This document shows, piece after piece, positions 5,401 to 5,901 of a DNA stretch of 5,901 nt (the first letter of the stretch is position 1; each line of letters starts with the position of its first letter). Location: the NCBI GenBank assembly GCA_002731735.1, contig PCCM01000011.1:15138-21038 (forward strand). The letters are read 5' to 3'. The position numbers and the translations under genes are program-made. A model generated the notes under the pieces. It made no database searches. It was not told where the DNA came from and saw only the letters and a program-made list of their open reading frames with translations. The stretch comes from Gemmatimonadota bacterium. GTDB taxonomy: Bacteria > Gemmatimonadota > Gemmatimonadetes > Longimicrobiales > Gaopeijiaceae.

Positions 5401-5901
5401 TTGACCGGGCCGTGGGCTCCGCTCGGGGCGGCCTTGGCGGCGTTCCACGATCGCGGAGAGGACGTCCCCGTAAGCGTCCGAAACGATTTTGGACCTTCGG
5501 AAGAGATTCACGTATCGGTTTTCTTCCGAGGGGAGGAGGCCTTTGAGGGCTGGGAGGCGTTGGCACTGGATCAGTGTGGCCGACGAGTTCTCGACGTCGG
5601 AGCATGCGTGGGCGCTCATGCCCTTGTCCTTCAAGAGCGCGGGCACCAGGTGACCGCTTTGGATCCGATCCCTGAGGCCGTTCGGATCATGCAAGAGCGT
5701 GGGGTGGACGACGCCAGGGAGGGGACCCTCTTCGAACTCCCCACGGGGGAGATCTACGATACAGTGATCCTCCTCATGAACGGCTCGATGATCGCGGAGA
5801 CCCTCTCGGGTCTCGATCGCCTGCTTGCGTCGGTCTCCACGGTGCTCGAGCGACAAGGGGCGCTCATCCTGGACTCGACCGACTTGCGTGACGCCGAGGA
5901 C
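5401..5901 (+). CDS. Class I SAM-dependent methyltransferase, N-terminal part (3' end outside window)
   Basis: The frame is open from 5329 to the right edge. The first usable start codon is TTG 5401, which gives 167 residues beginning TGPWAPLGAALAAFHDRGED. No ATG or GTG occurs in frame upstream of the conserved core, and no Shine-Dalgarno sequence is near 5401. Motif I is RRVLDVGACVGAHALVLQERG (61-81), with strand 2 ending in the acidic residue D88 (VTALD) that should bind the SAM ribose. YDTVILLMNGS (119-129) is the strand-4 region, and RQGALILDSTDLRD (151-164) follows. The PLGAALAAFHDRGED start and the LLMNG and LDSTD blocks resemble a family of uncharacterised class I methyltransferases I recall from Bacteroidetes and related genomes. 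The central Gly of the GxGxG loop is Cys (GACVG). The substrate is unknown. The 22-base gap from the symporter stop suggests one transcript. The start is the least certain part. Confidence 0.82.
   Translation, partial: MTGPWAPLGAALAAFHDRGEDVPVSVRNDFGPSEEIHVSVFFRGEEAFEGWEALALDQCGRRVLDVGACVGAHALVLQERGHQVTALDPIPEAVRIMQERGVDDAREGTLFELPTGEIYDTVILLMNGSMIAETLSGLDRLLASVSTVLERQGALILDSTDLRDAED

Noticed and set aside
5317..5856. 179-residue open frame on the minus strand at the right end
   Set aside because: It lies antisense to the methyltransferase, whose motifs I and later strands are clear on the plus strand.
1..5901. Mobile element, CRISPR, defence or other accessory system
   Set aside because: No transposase, integrase, repeat-spacer pattern, tRNA attachment site or composition break was seen. 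The genes look like core or common transport functions.

Overview
The window is ordinary-looking chromosomal DNA from a GC-rich bacterium. It is diderm and LPS-type, because it has an adjacent lptF-lptG pair for lipopolysaccharide export. It probably has diaminopimelate (DAP) in its peptidoglycan or makes lysine by the DAP route, because of a dapF-type gene. The gene content, the enlarged LptF and the codon style fit groups such as Gemmatimonadota, but that is an impression from memory and not shown by the sequence. There is no tRNA, rRNA, CRISPR array, insertion sequence or prophage signature.

Layout: (1) 1-456 (+) is the 3' part of a diaminopimelate epimerase-like gene, cut by the left edge. 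The usual second catalytic Cys is Ser. (2) 437-2985 (-) is an lptF-lptG operon. lptF is upstream, lptG is downstream, and the lptG 3' end runs 20 bp into the 3' end of dapF. LptF carries a long hydrophilic insertion just before TM4. (3) 2986-3132 is a short divergent intergenic region. (4) 3133-3483 (+) is a small HIT-family nucleotide-binding protein, followed at once by a terminator-like hairpin. (5) 3484-3665 is a 182-base leader with nested inverted repeats. (6) 3666-5378 (+) is a sodium:alanine/glycine symporter (AGCS family) with about 100 extra residues in a late extracytoplasmic loop. (7) 5401-5901 (+) is the start of a class I SAM-dependent methyltransferase that runs off the right edge. 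It probably starts at TTG.

How the genes relate: LptF and LptG should form the inner-membrane heterodimer that works with the LptB ATPase, encoded elsewhere, to extract LPS. The other genes are housekeeping or transport functions with no obvious shared pathway. The methyltransferase begins 22 bases after the symporter stop and may be co-transcribed with it. I see no convincing new multi-gene system. The points most worth a second look are the Cys-to-Ser change in DapF, the insertions in LptF and the symporter, the structured leader before the symporter, and the unusual methyltransferase start and motif I.
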